Assembly (NCBI GenBank): GCA_012845835.1
Contig: JABAKD010000005.1
Span: 6,266,655 to 6,330,654, forward strand
DNA from: Undaria pinnatifida
Lineage: Eukaryota; Sar; Phaeophyceae; Laminariales; Alariaceae
DNA length: 64,000 nt
Reading direction: 5' to 3'
The notes under the pieces are model-generated. The model did no database searches, was not told the DNA's origin, and saw only the letters and a list, made by a program, of their open reading frames with translations. The translations under genes and the position numbers were made by a program. The number at the start of each line of letters is the position of its first letter. The stretch's first letter is position 1. This document shows, in pieces, positions 1 to 8,661 of this stretch.

Positions 1-676
1 GGGGAGATATTTCGTTATTCGAGTTGAGTTTTTGAGCAGTGCAACATCCCGCCGCTACGTGTGCTACACATTTCGTCGTGCACGGAGGAGGGGGGATGCT
101 TTTCGCCGTGCAGTATGCAGAGTACGATTAAATCGAGTTTCTGCGGTTGTTTGCGTTTTCGTATAATAATGCGGAGTTTGTTTTTCCTGGTTCAGCTTCT
201 AAGCCCTATACTGAGTACTAGTATCTCGAGGAAATCGGGGATAATCAGTGAGTTTATTTGAGCCATAAATCCGAAGAAAAAGGCCGTTTTCTGTGGCTAA
301 TTTCGAGTCGGGGATAATCAGAGATGTTATTTTAGCCATAAATCCGAAGAAAAAGGCCGTTTTCTGAGGCTATTTTCGAGGATGACGCCGTTTTTACCTG
401 GTCATTTCCGAGAATAGAAATATTGTCGTTTTCACCTGGCAAGGATTTTCGAGAGTAGTTGATGTTTGCAGCATGACAATGTTGTTACTTGGTTTGAGAC
501 TTGAAGGACTTATTGAATTGAGGACTGGAATTTTGGTTTTGAGTTTGTTGGAGTTCTGAGTTTGATATATGTTCATTACGATATGACGATGTATCAACCC
601 TGCGATGTCGTGCCTTGTCATGCACAAAGAAGGGGGGATATTAAATGTGTTGGTCGTGTATAATAAGGAGGGGGGA
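1..676 (+). other. Probable 3' untranslated tail of a copia-like element entering from the left
   Basis: No convincing gene is visible. The stretch ends in a purine run (664-676, AAGGAGGGGGGA) followed directly by TGTTGATTG, the same LTR start used by the complete element at 2260. Two similar purine runs lie at 84-98 and 627-639. Inference: this is the 3' non-coding part and polypurine tract of an element whose coding region lies outside the window. The short open frames here show no known domain. Confidence 0.4.
235..380. repeat. Two-unit 73-bp tandem repeat
   Basis: Units 235-307 and 308-380 both begin TCGGGGATAATCAG and share a stretch around GAAGAAAAAGGCCGTTTTCTG. They differ by a few substitutions, for example CTGTGGCTAA versus CTGAGGCTAT. 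The repeat is seen directly and no function is apparent. Confidence 0.85.
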
Positions 677-953
677 TGTTGATTGTCCTCATGAACATGA
701 CGATTATGATCCATCTTATATTATGGATTTCCGTATGTTGGTAAGGGATTCATGTATAAGGTGTAAGGGGACTGTTTGGCCGGATGTTTTCCGGCATGAT
801 TGCCATAAGCTGTCACTCGTAGTTTTGCTCCATATGAGACCGAGTCAGGCTCGACAGCTGGATAATATAAGAAAGAGTTCTGTGTCATCGTCTTGAGTCA
901 TCATCACGCCTTTCCGCGCCAGCTACGTGTACACCTTTAGAGATCTATCAACA
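677..953 (+). mobile_element. Candidate copia-type LTR (3' or solo)
   Basis: The segment is 277 bp long, starts TGTTGATTG and ends ATCTATCAACA, giving the terminal inverted heptamer TGTTGAT/ATCAACA. The complete element at 2260-8574 has LTRs that also start TGTTGATTG and carry ATCAACA 4 bp before their end, at almost the same length. A purine tract directly precedes it, as expected for a 3' LTR. The interior is not obviously similar to the 2260 LTR, so this would be a related but distinct family. No target duplication can be checked because the partner end is outside the window. Confidence 0.5.
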
Positions 954-954
954 A

Positions 955-1128
955 TGCAGCTCACCCTTCATGCACCTCACCGAACACCTCACGGCGCTTC
1001 GCGCTTAGTGCACGCCATGTCTTCCTAGTCGGTCAGAACCCGACGTGCTCCGTCCCCGCATTGTAAGGATGCGAGGGCCTACGGTTTTAAGACTACGGCC
1101 ATGCATGAAATGAGTACCCCCCTCACAA
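955..1128. repeat. Dispersed repeat, shared inverted with 30745-30930
   Basis: This roughly 170-bp segment contains GCAGCTCACCCTTC, AACCCGACGTGC, GATGCGAGGGCCTA, AAGACTACGGC and CATGAAATGAGTAC in order. The same blocks occur in inverted order and orientation at 30745-30930. The last part also occurs at 27700-27735 and 63707-63742. One end always abuts a C/G-rich run. It is a dispersed repeat of unknown class. Confidence 0.65.
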
Positions 1129-2254
1129 ATATAGTCTAGTTCGATGATTTCCTCTATCAAAGCCTGTCCAAGGATGGTTGTGTGATGTTTGTTGATGCCA
1201 CTGATGTCCTCATCATTATCTGGTATCGCCATAATGCCTGTGATTCGCGATTATTTACCAGGTGTTGACCAAACACGCGTGGGAACACCAAGAAGAAAAA
1301 CACAAGAAGAAATTAAAATAAACCTCATCAGGTCTTCTTGTTCAACGCTTCTTGAGTCACTGTGTACACGATTTGTCACTGTGTATACGATTTACACGCT
1401 GAGCGCGCTGCACGTATAGTCTACACAAGTGCTGCTGCAAATTCGTTTCCCGTCAGCCTAGGCAGGGGACCGTGATGCGTCTCACCCAACTGGCACATCC
1501 TGTATAAAGTATTCATTATGGTTCAGACATGGTACACCCTATACAAATCCCGAAACTCTCTCTAAACCTTTCCTGCACCCAGCACACGCCACTATTTTCT
1601 TGGTCGACTATTATTAATAATAGACACATTTGTTGTTCCCCTGATCATCGTCCTCCGCAGGGAGTGTTTCTCTTCACCAAAACAAAAACCTCCGGATGAT
1701 ATGGATCCGTTTCGGGCGCTGGACTCCAGGGTCAACCTAATACCAGGTACGGCGTAGAAGTAGTCCTTCTCCTCTTCATGTCAGACCCTGCTTGTGGGGA
1801 TCTTTCTATAGTCTATAGACTGTTCCTGCATACATTGTGCCCACACGCCATATATACAGCGCTGGCAAACATGGGGGCGCTTGGTGGGGATGGCGGCAGA
1901 AGCATCCTCTGTCGATAAATGCTCGATGTCGTACATCTGACTTCGACATTTTCATCTGCTCCGGGGGCTGGGATGTTGATTGCGCCTCAAGAAGCCAACC
2001 TCCCGTTTTAGCATCCACATGACTTCAAAAAGGGAACAAGGGATAACCTGCCAAAACAATCAACTTAATGTTCTAAAGCACCAGCTTCCAAGTCCACGGA
2101 AGCGTGCAGATGACCATTGATGCTCACATGGTCGTGATGCCTGCGTAACCGACGACGGCATTCGGGGTTTTGGGCGCATGTTTTAGGTCAGTCGAATTAG
2201 AGCACCTGGGGGCTCAACGCGGTCACTGTGTATTGCATTTCAAATTGTACAAAC
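1129..2254. other. No recognisable gene
   Basis: Only short open frames on both strands and no domain I recognise. A purine-rich GGGGGCTGGGA followed by TGTTGATTG at 1974 resembles the tract-plus-LTR junctions at 677 and 8288, but no matching LTR end follows. Confidence 0.5.
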
Positions 2255-2259
2255 AAGCC

Positions 2260-2546
2260 TGTTGATTGTATGCCTAAATATGATGCGGATGTGATGACGG
2301 TTGAGTATTGTAGGGGTTTCCAGTGATAAGTTGGCTACATGATAGCGGGATATCGGGATGGTGGAAATACTCCGCCTATTTGACCGCCTTTCTTCCTGGC
2401 GAGCGCACTCCACGCTGCGCCTTGGCTAGGAGCAACGTAATATATATTTGTACGTCTTATACTTGTCTTCATACCGGTGACTCCACTACCCCACTATTGT
2501 CAGCTCAACGGGTAAGCCCTCTACGCTTCGTAGGGATCAACAAACA
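2260..2546 (+). repeat. 5' LTR
   Basis: Direct partner of 8288-8574. It differs at GCCTAA versus GCTTGA (two positions) and CACTATTG versus CACTTTTG. TG...CA termini. It should carry the promoter and polyadenylation signals, but I cannot point to a clear TATA box; AATATATATTTG near 2439 is a candidate. Confidence 0.95.
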
Positions 2547-2651
2547 CGATAATTATCGCGTACGCGGTACTATCCCTGTTCGAAGCAAAGGGTATTGAGT
2601 GACGTGGGCTCTTCTGCGGAAGAGAGATAGCTGGAGAAATCAGCCGGAGCC

Positions 2652-3609
2652 ATGGGGGACACCGATTCGAGTGAAGCCCAAGGGAGCAGAGGCGGGATTA
2701 CACCCACCATTTTGGAGCAGCTGGCAGACTTCCAGAGGAGAGTGGTTCTCCTGGAAGGAGCCACACCGGGAGCTGAGGTACGCGAAGCCCCAGCCTCTTC
2801 CCCGTCGCTTGCGCCTGTTGTGCAAGGTCTGGCCCATCCGGGCGGGTATTTTGGTAGCAACCGTCCCCCCAAGTTTAATAGTAAGAGGGACACGTGGCCC
2901 CTCTGGAAAGAGAAATTTACGTCGTTCACTAGTATAAAAGGATGCAGGGATGCCTACAGAGAGACACCCAACCCTGTTGAAGTAGTGGATGACTCCCTCG
3001 CGAATGAGGACTTGCTGTTGAGGCACTCGGCTTCGACAATCATGTATGCTAGAATGGCTTGGGAGTTTTTGCTGGAAGCTTTGGACTCTGACCCCCCGTG
3101 TTTAACCAGGATGCTAGAGACCAAGTCGCCTAGCGGAGCGTGGAAAGTCATGACCGATTTTTATGCTCCAAAGACAATCATGGAAAAACGAAGGGTATCG
3201 CAGGAGTTCGACTCCATCTCAATGGCAGAGGGTGAAGACCCTGTAGAATACTTGAGCCGCATAGACAAGAAATTGCAAAAGCTTGCAATGCTAGGGGGAA
3301 CAAAGGATGATGATGACGTTAATGTACATATTGTCCAGAACCTCTCAGCGTCTTATGAAGTGGAAAAGAAAATCTTGTTGTCTAGCCCTGGCCTGACTCG
3401 TTCAAACATTGAAGAGGTAGTAAGAAACGCGTACATGTCGCTCAAGCAGAATGTTGGAAGGGGTAGGGGTCAGTCGAAGGGAGATGACCCACATGCCCTC
3501 TACGCCGGCGGTGCACAACCAGCCGGTGCAGGGGGCAATGGGATGGGGAGGAACTCGAAAGGAAAACAGAAAAACAGACAGAAACAGCAGCAGTCGCAAC
3601 AGCAGCAGC

Positions 3610-3646
<37 letters not shown>

Positions 3647-4784
3647 GCAGCAGCATCAACAGCAGCCACAGCCGCCTCACCAGCAGCAGCAGCAGCAGCA
3701 GCACCAAAGTGGTGATGGCGGTGTAGTGGGCCCACCGTACCGTTTAGATCCGGTATATGGGCAGTGGCGTTGGGATGACTCGAGGTTGGCCCCTTTTGGG
3801 AACGCTGGTAATGTACCTCCGATGGGATATGTACCAGTTCAACCCCCGCCTGGTGCACTACCACCGAGACCCCCGCTACCGGCAGGATCGGGACCGCCAC
3901 GTAGAGGTACCCCGACAGCTCCCCGGCTATGCTTCAAGTGTCAGCAACCGGGGCATTATGCCGCTCAATGCACTGCGCACGCACACGCACACGTCGCGCA
4001 AAATTACCCACCCAGCTCGGGTTATTTTGGCGCGCACGTTGCATCGTTTAGCCCCCCACCAGCGTCATACGACGGAAATTGGCAGGCCGGAGCATACCAT
4101 GAGCCCTATGGAGCTGGTGACTACGCTCCGACTAGCTATGCTCCGCAGTACGTTGCCGCAGCAGCAGCACCGTACGCCCCCTCGACCGACCACTCCCAGT
4201 ATGACTCTCAAGGGGCAGCGGAATCCACGCATAGCAGAAGCACGTCTGACGACCCACACGTTCTCACCGCGCAGATTGCTCAACCATTCCAATACCCCTC
4301 CGAAATGAAAGAGACGCCTCGTGACATTTCCGGGGGTAGCGGTAGAGATGAGCGGGTTGCCGACTCTGGTGCTTCGTATCACGTGACGGGGGACCCCACT
4401 GGGATGTTTGACTGTAAGCCCCCTCCGGTAGGTAAGAAGAGGTTAGTGATAGGTGACATGACGATGATGGGCGTCGAGTGCTTTGGCAAGCTGTCTCTGT
4501 TGATGCACTGCCAGGGTGGTGACACGCATGTACGGCTGACGAACGTGGCATACGTGCCTGGAGTCCAGTTTAACTTGTTCTCATTACACGCTGTGATGTC
4601 AAAGTGCCGTGTGACCAAGGACACCGAGGGGGTTCACATGCTTGGGGGGAGTGTTTCGTTCGTACGCAGAGAGGCTGGCTCATACTGCTCCGCAACTAGG
4701 ATAACGACCCCCCCATGGCTAACGCAGTATTGGTCCCAGGCAAGCAGCAACGGATCGACATTAACGACCTGCACGTTGCGCTAG
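2652..4784 (+). CDS. Gag - zinc knuckle - aspartic protease part of copia polyprotein
   Basis: The 710-residue frame starts at an ATG in good context (GAGCCATGG), 105 bp after the 5' LTR. The N-terminal part resembles copia Gag (residues about 80-290, with the W-x-x-W-K-x-K-F type start and a C-terminal helical region). A polyglutamine tract follows at about 310-355, then a proline/tyrosine-rich linker. A nucleocapsid knuckle C427-x2-C430-x4-H435-x4-C440 is present, and a protease active-site motif D571-S-G-A. The frame ends within the protease-integrase junction at a TAG. The downstream integrase is in the -1 frame, and the overlap contains seven consecutive C residues (4708-4714). In most copia elements Gag-Pol is one frame, so this is either a single-base lesion, a sequencing error, or less likely a programmed shift. 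Confidence 0.9.
3583..3711 (+). repeat. CAG-repeat (polyglutamine) tract in gag
   Basis: Nearly pure (CAG)n interrupted by CGG, CAT and CCG codons. It is read as glutamine in the Gag frame and as Ser or Ala in the other two frames, which creates long shadow frames on both strands. It lies between the Gag domain and the zinc knuckle. Confidence 0.9.
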
Positions 4785-5434
4785 CCCACTCACATGCTGA
4801 AACCCTACGCGAGACGGCACGCCAACATGGTGTAGAAGTGGTAGGAGAGCTGGTCCCTTGTGCTGGGTGTTCCGAAGCCAAGGGTAGGAGGATGCCAGTT
4901 CCGAGATCCACCAGCAGTCGCTCGACCAAACCTTTTGAGCGTCTGTTTGTAGACCTGTCCGGAAAGCGCCCCGCGTCATCTGGTGGTTATCACTACCTAA
5001 TGATGATTGTGGACGATTTTTCTCGGTCTGGATGGACTTACTTCCTCAAGGAGAAGTCCGACGTGCCCGCTGTTTTCGGTGGTTTTCTGGCTGACATTCG
5101 GGCACAGGGCACCCCATCCATTGTGGAGTGCCTGCGCTCAGACAACGGTACTGAATTCACTAAAGGTGAGTTCGTGACGCTGCTAGACCACCACCGTATC
5201 CGCCGAGAATACACGCCCGTAGACTCTTCAAAGTACGACGGCGTGGTCGAGCGCAGGATTGCCCTAGTCTTGGAGGCCGCGATGGCGTCCTGCCTGGAGG
5301 CTCCCCGCCTGTTCGGCGGCGTGCCTCTGCCGCCGACAGGGCCTCTATGGGCGGAAGCGTGCGTGCACGCGAGTGATGCCATCAACGTGTCGGCGAGGGT
5401 GAGCGACAGGCCGGGCATGTTGTCACCTTACTAA
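4715..5434 (+). CDS. Integrase part of copia polyprotein (frame -1 to Gag)
   Basis: This 239-residue frame carries the copia integrase core. The N-terminal HHCC finger (GAG-pre-integrase) uses H20, H25, C49 and C52. The catalytic triad is D80 (in FVDLSG), D143 (in RSDNGTEF) and E179 (in DGVVER), with exactly 35 residues between the second D and the E. The start given is simply the first ATG in this frame; translation would normally be continuous with Gag. The frame ends at TAA 5432-5434, directly before K-L-Y-G-R-A-P, a segment that in copia integrases continues the same domain. The stop is therefore premature, and a single change from GAA would explain it. Confidence 0.85.
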   Translation: MANAVLVPGKQQRIDINDLHVALAHSHAETLRETARQHGVEVVGELVPCAGCSEAKGRRMPVPRSTSSRSTKPFERLFVDLSGKRPASSGGYHYLMMIVDDFSRSGWTYFLKEKSDVPAVFGGFLADIRAQGTPSIVECLRSDNGTEFTKGEFVTLLDHHRIRREYTPVDSSKYDGVVERRIALVLEAAMASCLEAPRLFGGVPLPPTGPLWAEACVHASDAINVSARVSDRPGMLSPY

Positions 5435-6559
5435 AAGTTGTATGGTAGGGCACCGTTCCCGCGACTGCTCCCCTTTCTGAAGCCAGGCTTTTATCATGTG
5501 AAGCGGACGCTGAAATCTGAGCCGAAGGCACAGGTTTGCTTTTTCTTGAACAGCGGCAGCAACCACCCGAGGGACTGTTGCAAGGTGTTACTTGTGTCCG
5601 GCCGCCGGTCGTACACCCGTGATGTTACTTGGGAGCATCCGCGGGAAGCCTTTGCTGGGTTGCTGCCTGCGGCATGGGCCAAGGACACCCCGTCATCTGG
5701 GCCGAGTTTGTCAGAGGCGCAGATGCCCCCGGAAGACGGGGAGGTATGGCATGAGCTGGCACCGGTGCCGTCAAGGACGTCACCGGGGCTGGCACAAACG
5801 TCACCGTTCACGTCAAGGACGTCACCGGTGCCGTCACCGGTGCCGTCAAGGGCGTCACCGGTGATGTCACAACCGTCAACGTTTCCGTCAAGGGCGTCAC
5901 CGGTGCCGTCAAATCCGTCATCGTTGCCGTCAAGGGCGTCACCGTTGCCGTCACATCCGACACCGGTGCCGTCAAGGGCGTTACAGGCGTTGGTTCAGCC
6001 GTCACCGGTGTGGACGTCAAGGGCGTCACCGGGGGCGACACAGCCGTCACCGGTGATGCTTTCAAGGGCGTCACCGGGGCCGGCACAGCCGTCGCTGGTG
6101 ACGTCAAGGGCGTCACCAGGCCTGGCACAGCCGCCTCAGTCACAGTCGTTGCCGCTGTCACACCACTTCTCAGGAGCTGGTGATGGTGGCGAGCCACAAC
6201 ACCTGGGGCGCTCGCGGGCGCAGACTGCTCGCAACCAGGCAGAAATTGACAGATCGCAGACTGTAAATGACGGCGTATCTCAACTGGGACGCACCAGGGG
6301 GCAAACCGCGCGCAATCAGGGGGGTATGCAACATGGACTGTTGTCTTTGATGGCTGCGCGGGAGGGTATTGGTCATGTACTGTACCATCAAGCCCCACCT
6401 CACAAGAACCCTCCTCTACCCTGGCGCCCGGTGAGTGAACTCTTGACGCCGAACTCGTACTCGGAAGCGCTCACCGACGAATATTCTGATCTCTGGATTC
6501 AGGCCATGGAGAAAGAATATGGTGGCCTGGAGAACGCGGGTACTTTCGGCGCGATCTAG
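5435..6559 (+). pseudogene. Integrase C-terminus and Ser/Pro-repeat linker of copia polyprotein
   Basis: Same frame as the integrase, separated from it only by the TAA at 5432. It begins LYGRAPFPRLL, the usual copia integrase C-terminal segment. From about 5760 to 6140 it encodes a repetitive linker built on S-R-A-S-P / Q-P-S-P, then resumes a conserved pre-RT segment (near YSEALTDEYSDLW) that normally precedes copia RT. It stops at TAG 6557-6559, again inside what should be continuous polyprotein. Confidence 0.85.
5764..6150 (+). repeat. GTCACCGG-core minisatellite inside pol
   Basis: About 15-20 degenerate units of roughly 18-33 bp built on GTCAAGGGCGTCACCGGTG. The period keeps the Pol frame open and encodes a Ser/Pro-rich repeat between integrase and RT. 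It also opens an antisense frame over 196 codons, which is a shadow. Confidence 0.85.
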
Positions 6560-7138
6560 CAACCAAACGGCCTGAATGTTCTTTCGGCGAAGTGGGTCTA
6601 CGGTTGGAAATCGAATGAGATTGGCTTTGCGACCAGGGCTAAGGCGAGGTTGGTAGCGAGGGGTTGCGGGCAGCGTGAAGGTATCGATTTCTTTGAGACA
6701 TTTGCCCCAACGGCTACGGCGTCCTGCATCCGCTTGTTGGGTGCCATTGCTTGCGAGTTAGATTTGGATCTTTGTCATTTCGATACAGAGCAGGCTTTTG
6801 TTCAGTCAAACCTAGACGAAGATGTTTTTATGCGGCTACCCCGGGGTTGTGGTGAGATGTCTGGCAAGGTAGTACGCCTGAACCGCAGTCTCTACGGCTT
6901 GAAACAAGCGTCGAGATCGTGGCACGACCACTTGCTATCGCACATGAAGAGTCTTGGTTTTGAGCAGAGTCTAGCAGACGCGTGTGTCTTGCGCTTGGTC
7001 GAGTCTGGAACTGTCTCCATAGTAACAGTAGTTCATGTGGACGATATCTTCGCAGTGGGACGGAAGGCTAGATGCGATCAGTTCTGCGAAGATTTGAACC
7101 GCCTAGTGCCGATTAACAACCTTGGCGAGCTAAGGTAG
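6560..7138 (+). pseudogene. Reverse transcriptase domain of copia polyprotein
   Basis: Same frame as the preceding segment after TAG 6557. It shows the copia RT series in order: AKWVY, ARLVARG, FFETFAPT, HFDTEQAFVQ, SLYGLKQASR and the catalytic VHVDD (7031-7045). It ends at TAG 7136-7138 within LGELR, where copia RTs normally continue with a tryptophan, so a TGG-to-TAG change is likely. All catalytic RT motifs remain; only the nonsense codons disable it. Confidence 0.9.
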
Positions 7139-7972
7139 TATGCTGGCTGCCGGTATTCTAGAGATTGGGATGCTGGCACTTTAACGATCTCGCAGCAAGC
7201 TTTCGCTGAAAACACAGCTTTGAAGTTCGGCGTTAGCTCGGGCAGAAGAAACCCGTTAGAAAAGGGCCTTAAACTCGAAGAGTTCGATGCGACTGAACCT
7301 GACGGTGACTGGCCTTTCCGTGAACTGGTAGGGTGCTTGATGTGGCTTGCCAATCAGACACGTCCGGACATTGCGAACGCAGTGAGAGCGGTAGCCAGGT
7401 ACACCAACTCCCCCAGGGCGATACACTGGAAGACAGCGGTTGGCATTTTAGAGTATGCTTTTTTCACGAGTGATTTTGGCATTACTTTTCAGAGAGGTAA
7501 GGGACTGGAGCTGGGTGCGTATGCGGATGCAGACTACGCCAGCAATGCCACTGATAGGAGGTCGGTTTCCGGTGGGGCTGTCATGTGCGCAGGAGCATGC
7601 GTGTGCTGGTTTTCGGACTCAAAAGTGCGTGACGCTTTCGACCACAGAAGCCGAGTACGTAGCACTAGCAAACACCATCAAGGAGGTGATTTTCTTGCGG
7701 TACGTGTGGAGTTTTATTTTGCCTGGTCTTGGTTCCGCATGCATCACGGTTTTTGAGGACAACAAGGGGGAAGGCACCTGGCTCATAACCCGGTGTGCGC
7801 GTCGAATTTGAAACACATCGACATTAGGCACCACTTCCTCCGTGAGCTTGTATTCAGGGGAGAGTTTGACATTGTCGCCGTAGAGTCTGAGCAGCAACAC
7901 GCAGACTTCCTGACGAAGGCACTTGCCGGTCCAGTTTTTCGTTTTCACCGAGATTTTGTGATGAACATTTGA
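7139..7972 (+). pseudogene. RT connection and RNase H of copia polyprotein, frameshifted
   Basis: The RT thumb/connection continues in the same frame (QTRPDIANAV, YADADYASN). Near 7612-7619 the conserved RNase H text moves to another frame (TQKCVTLSTTEAEYVAL), runs to FEDNKG at about 7767, and then returns to the original frame for LAHNPVCASNLKHIDIRHH. The polyprotein ends at TGA 7970-7972. RNase H acidic residues (YADADY, TEAEY, FEDNKG) are all visible. Two compensating frame changes here, plus three upstream stops, make the copy non-functional as read. Confidence 0.85.
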
Positions 7973-8084
7973 TTTTGGGAGAACGGTGGAATATGTCATG
8001 ATTTAGTACGCTAGGTTCGTTTTTTCTACTGTTTTAATAATGATATAAATCGTTCAGTTTATATATTTTTTGGGGCATTTGGGG

Positions 8085-8211
8085 ACGGTCAATCAATATC
8101 TTCCCAAGATGGCAACACCATAGTCCTTAAAAAGCACTCCATAAATCTAGAGATACAATTCAGGGACAGTTTTTTTGTCACAGAGGTACTGGGAGGATAT
8201 TGATTGACCGT
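8085..8211. repeat. Short inverted repeat in the copia 3' UTR
   Basis: ACGGTCAATCAATATCTTCCCA at the left is mirrored by TGGGAGGATATTGATTGACCGT at the right, with about 80 bp between, giving a potential hairpin of about 22 bp. It may be a nested small MITE or part of the 3' UTR. No convincing target duplication is seen. Confidence 0.75.
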
Positions 8212-8274
8212 AATTTTCATTGAATCGTTTTACCCTGATGATATGACAATATAGCATCATACCGTATCATTTAC

Positions 8275-8287
8275 GAAGCAGGGAGGC
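8275..8287 (+). promoter_or_regulatory. Candidate polypurine tract
   Basis: GAAGCAGGGAGGC directly precedes the 3' LTR, the expected position for plus-strand DNA priming in an LTR retrotransposon. It is shorter and less pure than the run before the LTR at 677. Confidence 0.6.
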
Positions 8288-8574
8288 TGTTGATTGTATG
8301 CTTGAATATGATGCGGATGTGATGACGGTTGAGTATTGTAGGGGTTTCCAGTGATAAGTTGGCTACATGATAGCGGGATATCGGGATGGTGGAAATACTC
8401 CGCCTATTTGACCGCCTTTCTTCCTGGCGAGCGCACTCCACGCTGCGCCTTGGCTAGGAGCAACGTAATATATATTTGTACGTCTTATACTTGTCTTCAT
8501 ACCGGTGACTCCACTACCCCACTTTTGTCAGCTCAACGGGTAAGCCCTCTACGCTTCGTAGGGATCAACAAACA
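8288..8574 (+). repeat. 3' LTR
   Basis: Direct partner of 2260-2546 with three differences. It is followed immediately by the AAGCC target duplication (8575-8579). Confidence 0.95.
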
Positions 8575-8661
8575 AAGCCGAACTACAGTAGTTGCTAATC
8601 GCGTATTCCAGCACCCAACACAGCGTTGTCATAGAAAGCCTGTCCTGTTTTATCTGGTTCT

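Larger units (their letters stand above)
2260..8574 (+). mobile_element. Ty1/copia LTR retrotransposon, complete but coding-defective
   Basis: This 6,315-bp element has 287-bp direct LTRs (2260-2546 and 8288-8574) differing at only three positions I could find. They begin TGTTG and end CAACAAACA, and are flanked by the perfect 5-bp duplication AAGCC (2255-2259 and 8575-8579). Between them, in order, lie Gag, a CCHC knuckle, aspartic protease, HHCC zinc finger, DDE integrase, reverse transcriptase and RNase H. Integrase before RT is the copia order. Near-identical LTRs indicate recent insertion, yet the polyprotein has at least three in-frame stops and three frame changes, so this copy was probably mobilised in trans or decayed quickly. 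Confidence 0.95.

Noticed and set aside
1960..2060. Another tract-plus-LTR start at 1974 (GGGGGCTGGGATGTTGATTG)
   Set aside because: No ATCAACA or other matching end follows before the 2260 element, and the interior is unlike either LTR.
2547..2600. tRNA primer binding site after the 5' LTR
   Set aside because: No TGG-type complement to a tRNA 3' end follows the LTR. A half-tRNA primer is possible, but I could not match one.
3402..3900. Poly-Leu, poly-Ala and poly-Ser frames over the gag CAG tract
   Set aside because: Shadow frames of the glutamine tract in the Gag frame.
5808..6398. 196-codon antisense frame with TAPVTPLT repeats
   Set aside because: It is produced by the pol minisatellite, whose period keeps several frames open; the sense strand is the copia linker.
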